Positions 33,331 through 41,181 are shown, counted from the first letter of the stretch. The stretch is DNA of 45,190 bases from JABMRP01 sp964444795 (GCA_964444795.1 CAYUIQ010000040.1:1-45190); one strand, 5' to 3'. Program-made: numbers and translations. Notes: generated by a model not told the origin, from the sequence alone.

Positions 33331-34302
33331 ATGGGAGTACAAGTGTTGGGCATCGGCAGCAGCGTTCCCGACAATATCATCCGCAACGAAGACTTGGCCG
33401 AGTTGGGATACGACGCCGATTGGATCGTGCAGCGTACCGGGATTCTCGAGCGGCGGCACGCCCCGGCGGAGATGGCCACCAGCGATTTGGCCCTGGAAGC
33501 CGCCCAGGAGTGCATCAAGGACGCGGGAGTCGATCCGCAAGACATCGACTTGGTGTTGGTGGGAACCTACACGCCCGACACGCCGATGCCGTCGACCGCC
33601 TGTGCGATTCAGGACCGGCTCGGACTGTGCGCTCCGGCGGTCGATCTTCAGGCGGCCTGTGCCGGGTTCATGTACTCACTGGTGACCGCGGCGCAATACG
33701 TGGCCACCGGATGCTGTCGGCTGCCGCTTGTCGTCGGCGCCGACTGCAACTCGCGAGTCGTCAACCCGGCCGACAAGCGAACCTATCCCCTGTTCGGCGA
33801 CGCGGCCGGTGCCGTGGTGCTGGGCTCTGGTAGCGACGAGCAAGGATTGCTCGCCTTCTCCCTCGGGGCCGACGGCTCGGGGGGCAATCTGCTCATTCGG
33901 CCGATGGGCGGATCGCGCATGCCCTACACCGAAGCCGACAACAACGATGGCCGGGCGTGGCTGCACATGGAAGGCCGGCCCATCTTCAAGTGGTCGATCC
34001 GCCTGCTCAGCGAGACGGTGGGCGACGTCTTGCGACATGCCGAAATGACCCTCGACGACGTCGACCTGGTTATTTTCCATCAAGCCAACATGCGGATCAT
34101 CAGTTCGGCCGTCGACAACATGGGCATCGATCCGGACAAGGTCTTCAACAACCTCCAGTATTACGGCAACACCTCGGCGGCCAGTATCCCCTTGGCCCTG
34201 GACGAAGCCTACCGCCAAGGTCGCGTTCGCCGTGGAGACCATGTCCTCCTCAGCGGTTTTGGCGGAGGGTTGACTTGGGGAACCGCGCTGATGCGGTGGT
34301 GA
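33331..34302 (+). CDS. fabH: 3-oxoacyl-ACP synthase III (FabH-type ketosynthase)
   Basis: Starts fatty-acid synthesis by condensing acyl-CoA with malonyl-ACP. From ATG 33331 (MGVQVLGIGSSVP) it has about 323 residues, the family norm. The catalytic triad is C110 (DLQAACAGF), H250 (VIFHQANMR) and N280 (YYGNTSAASIP). The C-terminal GFGGGLTWGTALMRW is also typical. The frame is open 45 codons upstream to 33196, reading a low-complexity MTPEPMTPEPAPTEK segment; a longer start there cannot be excluded. It is not next to other fab genes. A heptanucleotide tandem repeat begins 6 nt after its stop. Confidence 0.92.
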   Translation: MGVQVLGIGSSVPDNIIRNEDLAELGYDADWIVQRTGILERRHAPAEMATSDLALEAAQECIKDAGVDPQDIDLVLVGTYTPDTPMPSTACAIQDRLGLCAPAVDLQAACAGFMYSLVTAAQYVATGCCRLPLVVGADCNSRVVNPADKRTYPLFGDAAGAVVLGSGSDEQGLLAFSLGADGSGGNLLIRPMGGSRMPYTEADNNDGRAWLHMEGRPIFKWSIRLLSETVGDVLRHAEMTLDDVDLVIFHQANMRIISSAVDNMGIDPDKVFNNLQYYGNTSAASIPLALDEAYRQGRVRRGDHVLLSGFGGGLTWGTALMRW

Positions 34303-34307
34303 GGGTA

Positions 34308-34363
34308 GGGACTAGGGACTAGGGACTAGGGACTGGGGACTGGGGACTGGGGACTGGGGACTG
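34308..34363. repeat. Heptanucleotide tandem repeat, 8 units
   Basis: Eight consecutive 7-bp units: three GGGACTA followed by five GGGACTG, with no interruption. On the other strand the unit reads CCCCAGT or CCCTAGT, like heptamers described as short tandemly repeated repetitive sequences in filamentous cyanobacteria. It begins 6 nt after the fabH stop. A four-unit copy occurs at 39826. Confidence 0.85.
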
Positions 34364-34382
34364 GACGGGGAAGGGCCCACGT

Positions 34383-34459
34383 CCACCGGTTGCATCCGGT
34401 GGGTCCGGTTGGTGGGGGGTGTTTTCTTGTGCTTCGACCCAGGGGGTGCTACCCCTGGG
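34383..34459. repeat. Pair of short perfect hairpins upstream of pepF
   Basis: CCACCGG (34383-34389) / CCGGTGG (34396-34402) with a 6-nt loop, and CCCAGGGG (34438-34445) / CCCCTGGG (34452-34459) with a 6-nt loop. They lie in the 194-bp gap between fabH and pepF, after the heptamer array. They may terminate fabH transcription or shape the pepF leader. Confidence 0.5.
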
Positions 34460-34496
34460 CGTGGATAAACTTCAACAACCGACGACGGATGACTCA

Positions 34497-36299
34497 ATGA
34501 AATCGATCAAGAGACTTCCCGCCCGGGACCGTGTTAAACAGGCCGATTGCTGGGACCTTGGCAGTTTGTTTCCCGACGACGGGGCCTGGGAGAAGGCCTT
34601 CAAGAAATGGACCCGGCAGATTGAGGGATACGCGAAGTTTCAGGGCAAACTGGCCGCCGATGTTGCCACGCTCGCCTCCTGCTTGAAGTTCGACAGCCGG
34701 GCGGATCGGACCGGCGAACAGTTGGGAACCTATGCCTTCCTGAAAACGGCCGAGGATGCCGCCAACAGCACGTATCAGCGGATGCTCGGGCGATTCCAGA
34801 ACGTCGCCAGCCGGGCCGGGCAACTGGCCAGCTTCATTCGCCCCGAAATCCTCGCCATGCCCGCGGCCAAACTGAAAAAGTGGCTCGCCGACCGGCGATT
34901 GGCCCGCTATCGGCTCATGCTCGGGCGGCTCATGCGCCAGAAGCCGCACACGTTGGGTAAGAAGGAAGAGCGGCTGCTGGCCATGCAATCGGAGATGGCC
35001 CAAGCGGCCGGCCAGGCGTTTCGCCAGCTCAACGACGCCGATCTGAAATTCCCGCCGATCAAGGACGAGAAGGGGCAATGGATCGAGTTGAGCCACGCGA
35101 CCTTCGGCACACTCCTGCATTCGCCCAAGCGTACGGTACGGAAGAAGGCCTTCGACCGCTACTACGAGCAGTTTGCCGCCCACGAAAACACCCTAACGGC
35201 CACCCTGAGCGGTTCGATTCAGCGCGACGTCTACTACGCCCGGGCGCGTAATTTCCCCAGCGCGTTGGAGGGGGCCCTGTTTCCCGACCGCGTGCCCACC
35301 ACCGTCTACGACAATCTGATCGACTCGGTCCACCGCCATCTGCCGGCCGTGTTTCGCTATTACGACTTGCGCCGGCGGAAAATGCGGCTGCGCGATATTC
35401 ATCAGTACGACACGTACGTGCCGATCCTCAGCGATCTGAAGACCCGGCACACCTGGAACCAGGCCGTGCGACTGGTGATCGACGCCCTGGAGCCGCTGGG
35501 TAGCGAGTACTGCGGCGCCATGGAAGAGGGGCTGACGGGCCGCTGGTGCGATCGGTACGAGAATCGGGGCAAGCAGAGCGGGGCCTTCAGTTGCGGTAGC
35601 TTCGACGGCAATCCGTACATCCTGATGAACTATCAGCCGGACGTACTGGAACACGTCTTCACCCTGGCCCACGAGGCGGGCCACTCGATGCACAGCTACT
35701 ACTCCGCCCGCCGCCAGCCTTACGAGTATTACGACTACACGATCTTCGTCGCCGAAGTGGCCAGCACGTTCAACGAACAGCTTCTCAGCAAGCACCTCAT
35801 GGATCGGGCCTCCGACCCGCGCCAAAGGGCCTTTCTCATCAACCGCCAGATCGACGCCATCCGCGGTACGATCATCCGGCAGACGATGTTCGCCGAGTTC
35901 GAGAAGATCACGCACACGCTGGCCGAATCGGGCGAACCGCTCACCGTCGACCGGTTCAAGGGCGTCTACGGCGATTTGCTCAAGCAGTACTTCGGTCCCG
36001 ACTTCACGCTGGACGAGCAACTCCAGTTGGAGTGCTTCCGCATTCCGCACTTCTATCGGGCGTTTTACGTCTACAAGTACGCCACCGGCCTCTCGGCGGC
36101 CATCGCCCTGGCTCAGCGAGTGACCGAAGGCGGACCGCGGGAGTTGAAAGACTACCTCGACTTCCTCTCCGGCGGCTGTTCGAAGGATCCGCTCGATCTA
36201 CTCCGCGGCGCGGGCGTCGACATGGAGCAACCGGCCCCCGTCGACACGGTCCTGGCCCACTTTGGGCGGTTGGTCGAGGAGCTGGAAGAGCTGCTGTAG
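34497..36299 (+). CDS. pepF: Oligoendopeptidase F (M3 family)
   Basis: About 600 residues, cytosolic zinc peptidase that cleaves short peptides. The start is ATG 34497 (MKSIKRLPARDRVKQADCWD); the frame is open 26 codons more. The zinc motif HEAGH lies at residues 392-396 within FTLAHEAGHSMHSYYSARRQ, followed by the Glu-bearing helix VAEVASTFNEQLLSKHLM that supplies the third ligand. Other family blocks are SFDGNPYILMNY and HFYRAFYVYKYATGLSAAIA. No signal peptide. Length and layout agree with PepF. Repeat element C begins 2 nt after its stop. Confidence 0.93.
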   Translation: MKSIKRLPARDRVKQADCWDLGSLFPDDGAWEKAFKKWTRQIEGYAKFQGKLAADVATLASCLKFDSRADRTGEQLGTYAFLKTAEDAANSTYQRMLGRFQNVASRAGQLASFIRPEILAMPAAKLKKWLADRRLARYRLMLGRLMRQKPHTLGKKEERLLAMQSEMAQAAGQAFRQLNDADLKFPPIKDEKGQWIELSHATFGTLLHSPKRTVRKKAFDRYYEQFAAHENTLTATLSGSIQRDVYYARARNFPSALEGALFPDRVPTTVYDNLIDSVHRHLPAVFRYYDLRRRKMRLRDIHQYDTYVPILSDLKTRHTWNQAVRLVIDALEPLGSEYCGAMEEGLTGRWCDRYENRGKQSGAFSCGSFDGNPYILMNYQPDVLEHVFTLAHEAGHSMHSYYSARRQPYEYYDYTIFVAEVASTFNEQLLSKHLMDRASDPRQRAFLINRQIDAIRGTIIRQTMFAEFEKITHTLAESGEPLTVDRFKGVYGDLLKQYFGPDFTLDEQLQLECFRIPHFYRAFYVYKYATGLSAAIALAQRVTEGGPRELKDYLDFLSGGCSKDPLDLLRGAGVDMEQPAPVDTVLAHFGRLVEELEELL

Positions 36300-36300
36300 C

Positions 36301-36545
36301 GGGGTGCCACTGGCGTCCCGCCAGTGCTCTTCCGGATCGTAGCTTGCCCTTGGAAGCGACCAAGAAACGCTACGCGAATTGATCGCCCCCGAAGCGACGT
36401 AATGCTCTGCGGTCCCCGAAGAGAAAGATCCACCCCATGCCGGATTCCCGCCCGAGCGGGGTCAAGTGCCGCGGAAGCTTCTCTTGGTCGGGCAAGATGC
36501 AAGCTACGAGACCAGGAAGCACTGGCAAAATGCCAGTGGCACCCC
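36301..36545. repeat. Palindromic repeat element C (245 bp, MITE/BIME-like)
   Basis: Second copy of the element seen at 11968. The ends are a perfect 14-bp inverted repeat, GGGGTGCCACTGGC and its complement. End hairpins are at 36308-36315/36319-36326 and 36520-36527/36531-36538. The inner pair TCGTAGCTTGC / GCAAGCTACGA is also conserved, as are ACCAAGAAAC, GAAGCGACG and CACCCCATG, which appear in the same order and at similar spacing in element B. The central 100 bp differ more. It begins 2 nt after the pepF stop and ends shortly before the convergent PEP-CTERM gene. Confidence 0.8.
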
Positions 36546-36569
36546 GTTTCACTCTTTCAGCGGCTCAAT

Positions 36570-38738
36570 CTACTTCCGCCGCCGACGTACCAGGACCAAA
36601 CCTACCAGCCCCAACAGGGCCAACATCACGCTGGACGGCTCGGGCACCACGGTCGAGGCGTTCGCCGAGTAGAAGCGGGAGAGGTTGTACGTGGGAGTTG
36701 TGTAGGTATCGCCGAGTTGGATGCCGTTGCCGTCGGCGAACAGGCGGATGGGCATCGAACCGGCCTGCGTATACTCGACGGACCCCTGGGTTCCACCTTG
36801 ACCGTCGCCGTAGTAGAACCCGAACAGATCGCCGGGTTCGGCCCAGCGGGTGCCGTCGACCAGATCGAAATCGAATTGCTGGAACCCGTCGGTGGTTCCC
36901 ACGCGGGTCGTGCCAACGCCCAGCACTTCAACCTCGCTACCGTCGTCGCGGAGCAAAACGGGCGTGATGTTCCGGCCGCCCGTACCCGCCGTGTCGTTGA
37001 AGATCTGCCAAGTTTCGATGGCGCCGTTCATGGTGAAGGGATCGTTGTCCATGACGATCAACAGCGAACTGGCCCCGTCGGGAGCACCACCCGGGCCGGC
37101 TCCGTTACCCACCGTCTCGACAAGACCGTCGAGGTGGGTCGACCAGTTGTAGTCGCGGCGGATGCTGCTAAGGGGGAACCCGCCGGCGCCCAAGGTCAGC
37201 GCACTGCCCACCGTCGGAGCGGCGGGAGAAGACCAGTAGATGTTCTGGGTGTTGTGAGCATCGGGTGTGTAGAGATTGTCGGTGTAGGGAATTCCCCGCC
37301 CGTAGTGGAAGAGCATGTCGCCCGGTTCCAACTCGAACGGTCCGTTGGGCAAGGTCATCACACCGGCCGGGTTCGGTGTGATGGTTCCGCTGCTGGCGAT
37401 GACGTCGAACTGGTTGGCGGGACCCGTGGGGCGAAGCTGGAACAACTCGAACGTGCTGGCGTTGCCCTGAAAAAAGACCTCCACCGCGTCAACGCTCCCG
37501 GCAACCGGGGCACCGTACATGTTGCTCCAGAGGACCGTGGTACCACCGTCGCTGGCCTGGGCGCGACCGCTGAAGGTGTTGCCGAAATGCCCCGGTTCCG
37601 GAGGCGCCGGTGTTAACGTTCCCTCGAAGCGAATCTCGTTGATCCCTTGCCACCCGGGATTGGACAGCGCGGGGAAGTCGGCCATGTTGCTGAGCCGCAC
37701 GTGCGTAACGCCCGCCTGTTCGTCAAAGTTCACCAATTGCGCCATTTCGTTGGCCGTTCCAGAAGCCGCGTCCAGTGGCCCCAGGCCCAGCGGCGCGGAG
37801 TACGTCGTGCCGCCGTCGGTGGAAAACTCGATGTCGAACGTCGATACACCGCGACCGGTGCAGCACGTTCCCTGGCTGTATTGCCACATGTGGATTCCCG
37901 TCAGGTCCGCCGTGCCGCCCATGTCGAACACCAGTTCGTTGGCTGCGTTCGTATTATTGATCAACCAGCCCTGCGTGTGCGTGGTTTGGTGTGCTCGGTC
38001 TAGGTCCGGTCCTCCGCCGAGCAGACCGGCTCCGGTGATAAGGAAGTTCGGGGTACCGTAGTTGGGCGTGGTGCCGACCGCGTAGACGGGCGTGATGGGC
38101 GGGGCGGGAGGCGGCGGAGGCGGGTCGGCAACCTCGCGGAGCACATACGCATTGAGAATGGGATCGGTGGCGCTGCTGACGAAACCGATCGCTTGCGTCG
38201 CCGCGTCGGCCGTGAAGTGGCCGACGGTGCTGGTGAAACTCCCGGTGGTGATGGCGGGCGAAACCTGGCCGGCCCCGTCATCGAACGTCTGCGTCCGGCC
38301 GGAACAGCACCCGCGCGCGTCGGAGGCGAACAACTGGACCTGATAGTTGTTGCCCGGCGTCAGGCCGGAGAGGAAATCGTTGATCGTTGTGTTGTTGTTG
38401 CCCCAGTCGGTACGGTCGATGATGGCGTTCCAGTTGGTATCCGTCGTGCCCGGGCTGCCGCTGTTGTAGTAGCTTTGATTCAGCTTATTGCCGGTGGCAA
38501 ACGTTATGTTCAACCCGCCGGGATCGACGACCCGAGCGCCGCCGTCGCCCAGGTTGATCGCTTCGACCAGCGTGCCCGTCGTGTCGATTGCCTGGAAACC
38601 GTTGGCGCCGTTGAACGTGGGTCCCGCGCTCCAAGTGATCGCTGCCCCGTTCGCACTAGTCGGTCCGACCAGCGCAAGGGTCGCAGCCAGTAAAGCGCAA
38701 CTCAGTGGTCCAGTCAACGCATAGCGCACGCTTCTCAT
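36570..38738 (-). CDS. Large PEP-CTERM protein with beta-sandwich domains
   Basis: 722 residues, exported. ATG with GGAGGTGTCTT directly upstream. The signal peptide is near residues 1-32 (ALLAATLALVGPTSANGA). The C-terminus is the exosortase signal VVPEPSSVMLALLGLVGLV followed by RRRRK. A proline-rich linker (PPPPPPAPP) near residue 210 separates two parts. Each part holds a Cys-Cys motif before a strand: ARGCCSGRTQTFDDG and QGTCCTGRGVSTFDIEFS. The second resembles a discoidin/F5-8 type C-like carbohydrate-binding domain (LTGIHMWQYSQG...VTHVRLSN). Probably a surface or matrix protein; the ligand is unknown. Confidence 0.88.
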   Translation of the reverse strand: MRSVRYALTGPLSCALLAATLALVGPTSANGAAITWSAGPTFNGANGFQAIDTTGTLVEAINLGDGGARVVDPGGLNITFATGNKLNQSYYNSGSPGTTDTNWNAIIDRTDWGNNNTTINDFLSGLTPGNNYQVQLFASDARGCCSGRTQTFDDGAGQVSPAITTGSFTSTVGHFTADAATQAIGFVSSATDPILNAYVLREVADPPPPPPAPPITPVYAVGTTPNYGTPNFLITGAGLLGGGPDLDRAHQTTHTQGWLINNTNAANELVFDMGGTADLTGIHMWQYSQGTCCTGRGVSTFDIEFSTDGGTTYSAPLGLGPLDAASGTANEMAQLVNFDEQAGVTHVRLSNMADFPALSNPGWQGINEIRFEGTLTPAPPEPGHFGNTFSGRAQASDGGTTVLWSNMYGAPVAGSVDAVEVFFQGNASTFELFQLRPTGPANQFDVIASSGTITPNPAGVMTLPNGPFELEPGDMLFHYGRGIPYTDNLYTPDAHNTQNIYWSSPAAPTVGSALTLGAGGFPLSSIRRDYNWSTHLDGLVETVGNGAGPGGAPDGASSLLIVMDNDPFTMNGAIETWQIFNDTAGTGGRNITPVLLRDDGSEVEVLGVGTTRVGTTDGFQQFDFDLVDGTRWAEPGDLFGFYYGDGQGGTQGSVEYTQAGSMPIRLFADGNGIQLGDTYTTPTYNLSRFYSANASTVVPEPSSVMLALLGLVGLVLVRRRRK

Positions 38739-39173
38739 AAGACACCTCCGGTGGTGATCGCGGGATCACTCGATCGAGTTGATGAACATCTCGTACGGGA
38801 TACGAAGGGAAAAGACCGTTGAAAGAACTGTGCGTGCCCCGCAGTTTCAGTCCCGATTCTGATCGGCCCGTCGGGGTGTGTCAAGTATTTTTTTGAAATC
38901 CGTGCCGTAGCCCCCGGCTTTGCCGGGGGGTTGGAACCACGGATAAACCGGCCGGCGCTACGGCCGATGGCCGCGCACAAAGAACACGCCCCCCGGCAGA
39001 GCCAGGGGCTGACGGGGTTTTTCCGGAACCGCATCCGTTGCCCGGGGCCGATCCATTGGGGTCGCGCGACTGGCATCTCGCGGGCGATTGGCGTACACTA
39101 GTTATTGAGGTCCGCGTGCGGACCCCTCTGGAGTATACCCAGCAGGAACTGGCAAACGCCCCCCGAAATTCAG
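38739..39173. other. Divergent spacer between PEP-CTERM gene and ECF sigma gene
   Basis: 435 bp. It contains a paired palindromic element (38909-39010) and a short T-run (TATTTTTTTG near 38887). The promoters of both flanking genes should lie here. The sigma frame is open upstream to a TTG at 39105. Confidence 0.4.
38909..39010. repeat. Paired palindromic element (AGCCCCCGGCTTT type)
   Basis: The left unit AGCCCCCGGCTTTGCCGGGG (38909-38928) is itself a hairpin (38911-38918/38922-38929). The right unit at 38989-39010 is the inverse of the left at 20 of 22 positions. Between them is a GGCCGGCGCTACGGCC palindrome. The layout again resembles a BIME. Confidence 0.6.
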
Positions 39174-39833
39174 GTGGCCGACCCCTTGGTAGTCAGCGAG
39201 TCATCGGCCCGACGGTACGCGCTGCGCGACCCCGACGTGCGGCTGATGCTGAGGGTGCGCGATGGGAGTGCCGAGGCGTTCGAGGAGTTGGTGGTTCGCT
39301 ACCAGAGGCGGCTGGTGATGATCCTGCGGCATCAACTGGGCAGCCAGGAGGTGGCGGAGGATCTGGCCCAGGAGGTCTTTCTTCGGGTCTACAAGGCGCG
39401 GAAGCGTTACGTGGCGGGGGCCAAGTTTTCGACCTGGCTGTTTACCATTGCCAACAATCTGGCAGCCAATGCGTTGCGGTCCCGTGCTCGGCGCCGAGAG
39501 GTACACTTGGCGCCCAGCGACAGTGGCGGCATGGGTGTCCAAACGTTGGAGAAGATGGCCCTGGCAGCCAGCGGCCTGATGCCCACCCGGCTGGCCGATA
39601 AGGCCGAGATGTGCGACGTGGTCCGCGTTGCCCTGGAGGTGCTCAACGACCGGCAACGCATGGCCGTGCTGCTGAACAAGTTTGAGGGCATGAGCTACGC
39701 CGATATCGCCGAAGCCATGGAGATGAGCCCCCAGGCGATCAAGTCGCTGCTCTGCCGCGCCCGGGTCAACCTGCGCGAGGTGTTGGAGCCGTATCTTGAG
39801 CACGGCAGCAGTCCGGAGATTAGTAGGGACTAG
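39174..39833 (+). CDS. ECF RNA polymerase sigma factor
   Basis: About 219 residues from GTG 39174, chosen because the upstream extension to TTG 39105 is poorly coding; neither has a strong ribosome site. Region 2 is FEELVVRYQRRLVMILRHQL with the core DLAQEVFLRVYKARKRY and STWLFTIANNLAANALRSRA. Region 4 is LNDRQRMAVLLNKFEGMSYA followed by DIAEAMEMSPQAIKSLLCRA. This is the standard planctomycete ECF pattern. The following gene encodes a membrane protein with an anti-sigma-like N-terminus. The stop codon TAG is part of a GGGACTA repeat unit, so the last residues (SRD) are encoded by the repeat. Confidence 0.9.
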   Translation: MADPLVVSESSARRYALRDPDVRLMLRVRDGSAEAFEELVVRYQRRLVMILRHQLGSQEVAEDLAQEVFLRVYKARKRYVAGAKFSTWLFTIANNLAANALRSRARRREVHLAPSDSGGMGVQTLEKMALAASGLMPTRLADKAEMCDVVRVALEVLNDRQRMAVLLNKFEGMSYADIAEAMEMSPQAIKSLLCRARVNLREVLEPYLEHGSSPEISRD

Positions 39834-39853
39834 GGACTGGGGACTAGGGACTA
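39826..39853. repeat. Heptanucleotide tandem repeat, 4 units, overlapping a stop codon
   Basis: Units in order: GGGACTA, GGGACTG, GGGACTA, GGGACTA. Same unit as the eight-copy array at 34308. It overlaps the last codons and the TAG stop (39831-39833) of the ECF sigma gene. Confidence 0.8.
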
Positions 39854-39880
39854 GAACTCCGTAACGATGAGATTGATGGG

Positions 39881-39963
39881 TGCCTGGGGTCGAGATGCGA
39901 GGAACGAGCAGCGAGCCCCCAGAATGCAACCAACTGGGGGCTCGCCGCGCTCGACCCCAGGCA
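39881..39963. repeat. Nested inverted repeat between sigma and anti-sigma genes
   Basis: Outer arms TGCCTGGGGTCGAG (39881-39894) and CTCGACCCCAGGCA (39950-39963) are perfect over 14 bp. Inner arms GCGAGCCCCCAG (39911-39922) and CTGGGGGCTCGC (39934-39945) are perfect over 12 bp with an 11-nt loop. It lies 39 nt before the anti-sigma-like start and may attenuate read-through from the sigma gene. Confidence 0.75.
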
Positions 39964-40002
39964 CCCCTCCACAAAACCCCTTTTTCGGGCTGCTAAGAAC
40001 CC

Positions 40003-41181
40003 ATGTCGGACGATGCTTCCAACGCCGAACCGTCTGCTCTGGAAGAGCGCTTGGTGGCTTATCTCGACGGCGAGTTGAGCACCCGAGAGCAACGCCGGAT
40101 CGAAGAGCTTCTGGCGGTCGATCCGCGGGCACGGCGCGCGCTGCAGCGATTGGAACATGCCTGGGAATCGCTGGGCGAACTCGAAACGCCGGACATTGAT
40201 CGGTCGTTCGCCGACAGCACGATCGAGATGGTGGCCGTGGCGGCCGGCCAGGAGTTGCAGCAGTCGGAAGCCGAAGTCCCGCGCCGCCGACGGCGCCGTT
40301 GGATGATCTCCGCCGCTTGCCTGCTGGTTGCCCCCGTGGTGGGTTTCCTGGCGGTGAGTTGGCTCCGGCCCGACCCGAACGCGGCGCTAATCGACGACCT
40401 GCCCGTCGTGGAGAACATCGATCGGTATCAGTGCATCGACGACGTCGATCTGCTACGAAGTCTGCAGGCCCAGGGGATGTTTCTTGAGCCGGTTGCCGGC
40501 CTCCCGACGTCGGAGGTCGACGCGTTGGCCACGCCGGCAGCCTTCGGCCTGTCGGCCAGCCAGCGCCGCGAGCGGATCGAGGCGATGGGTCCCGAGGCGC
40601 GCGCGGAGTTGGCTCGACGCTGGGGACGCTTCGGTCAGCTCCCGACAGAAGAACAAGCGCGGCTCCGCTCGATCCACGAGCAGATTGCCGGCGATGCCCA
40701 CGCCGACGAACTGCGGCAGATCGCGAACCACTACGGCCACTGGGTCGGGAGGTTGCCGGCGTACGTCCGCGAGGAACTGTCCCAAGGGGATCCGGCCGAG
40801 CGGATCCCGCGGATCCGGCAGCTTCTCCGCCTGCGAAAAGACCACCCGGGGCTAACCGACGGACCGCATGTCGAGAGCCGCGTCAACATGACGGTCGTCG
40901 TGTTGGTCATTCCGCTGCTCGATCGGAAGCCGGTCGTCGAGGGCGTATTCGCGGCGGTAAGCCAGGACTTTTCCCCGTCCAGCGCATCGCTGGTGCTGGA
41001 CGAACCGCGGGCATTGGATGAGATGATCCTGGGGTTCTGTTTCCAGAGCGGGATCCACTTCGTCCACGCCGAGGTCACGCATCTCAATCCCATGGGCGCC
41101 GGTTTCTATCACCTGGGCGTAGATATCACTCAGGTTCTGGAACCGGCCGACTATCCAGAGTTGGAATCGATCACCTTCTAG
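40003..41181 (+). CDS. Membrane anti-sigma-factor-like protein with possible PilZ-like C-terminus
   Basis: 392 residues. Residues 14-50 (LEERLVAYLDGELSTREQRR) match the N-terminal helix pair of anti-sigma factors, without the HC2 zinc ligands. A membrane helix (WMISAACLLVAPVVGFLAVS) lies near residues 101-120. The middle is helical and rich in Arg and Glu (ARRWGRFGQLPTEEQARLRS). The last 100 residues (VNMTVVVLVIPLLDRKPVVE...FAAVSQDFSPSSASLVLDEP...GFYHLGVDITQVLEPADYPE) follow the strand order of a PilZ-like domain but lack its RxxxR motif. It likely holds the upstream sigma factor inactive at the membrane. The weak ribosome site leaves the start slightly uncertain. Its stop shares CTAG with the stop of sppA. 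Confidence 0.72.
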   Translation: MSDDASNAEPSALEERLVAYLDGELSTREQRRIEELLAVDPRARRALQRLEHAWESLGELETPDIDRSFADSTIEMVAVAAGQELQQSEAEVPRRRRRRWMISAACLLVAPVVGFLAVSWLRPDPNAALIDDLPVVENIDRYQCIDDVDLLRSLQAQGMFLEPVAGLPTSEVDALATPAAFGLSASQRRERIEAMGPEARAELARRWGRFGQLPTEEQARLRSIHEQIAGDAHADELRQIANHYGHWVGRLPAYVREELSQGDPAERIPRIRQLLRLRKDHPGLTDGPHVESRVNMTVVVLVIPLLDRKPVVEGVFAAVSQDFSPSSASLVLDEPRALDEMILGFCFQSGIHFVHAEVTHLNPMGAGFYHLGVDITQVLEPADYPELESITF

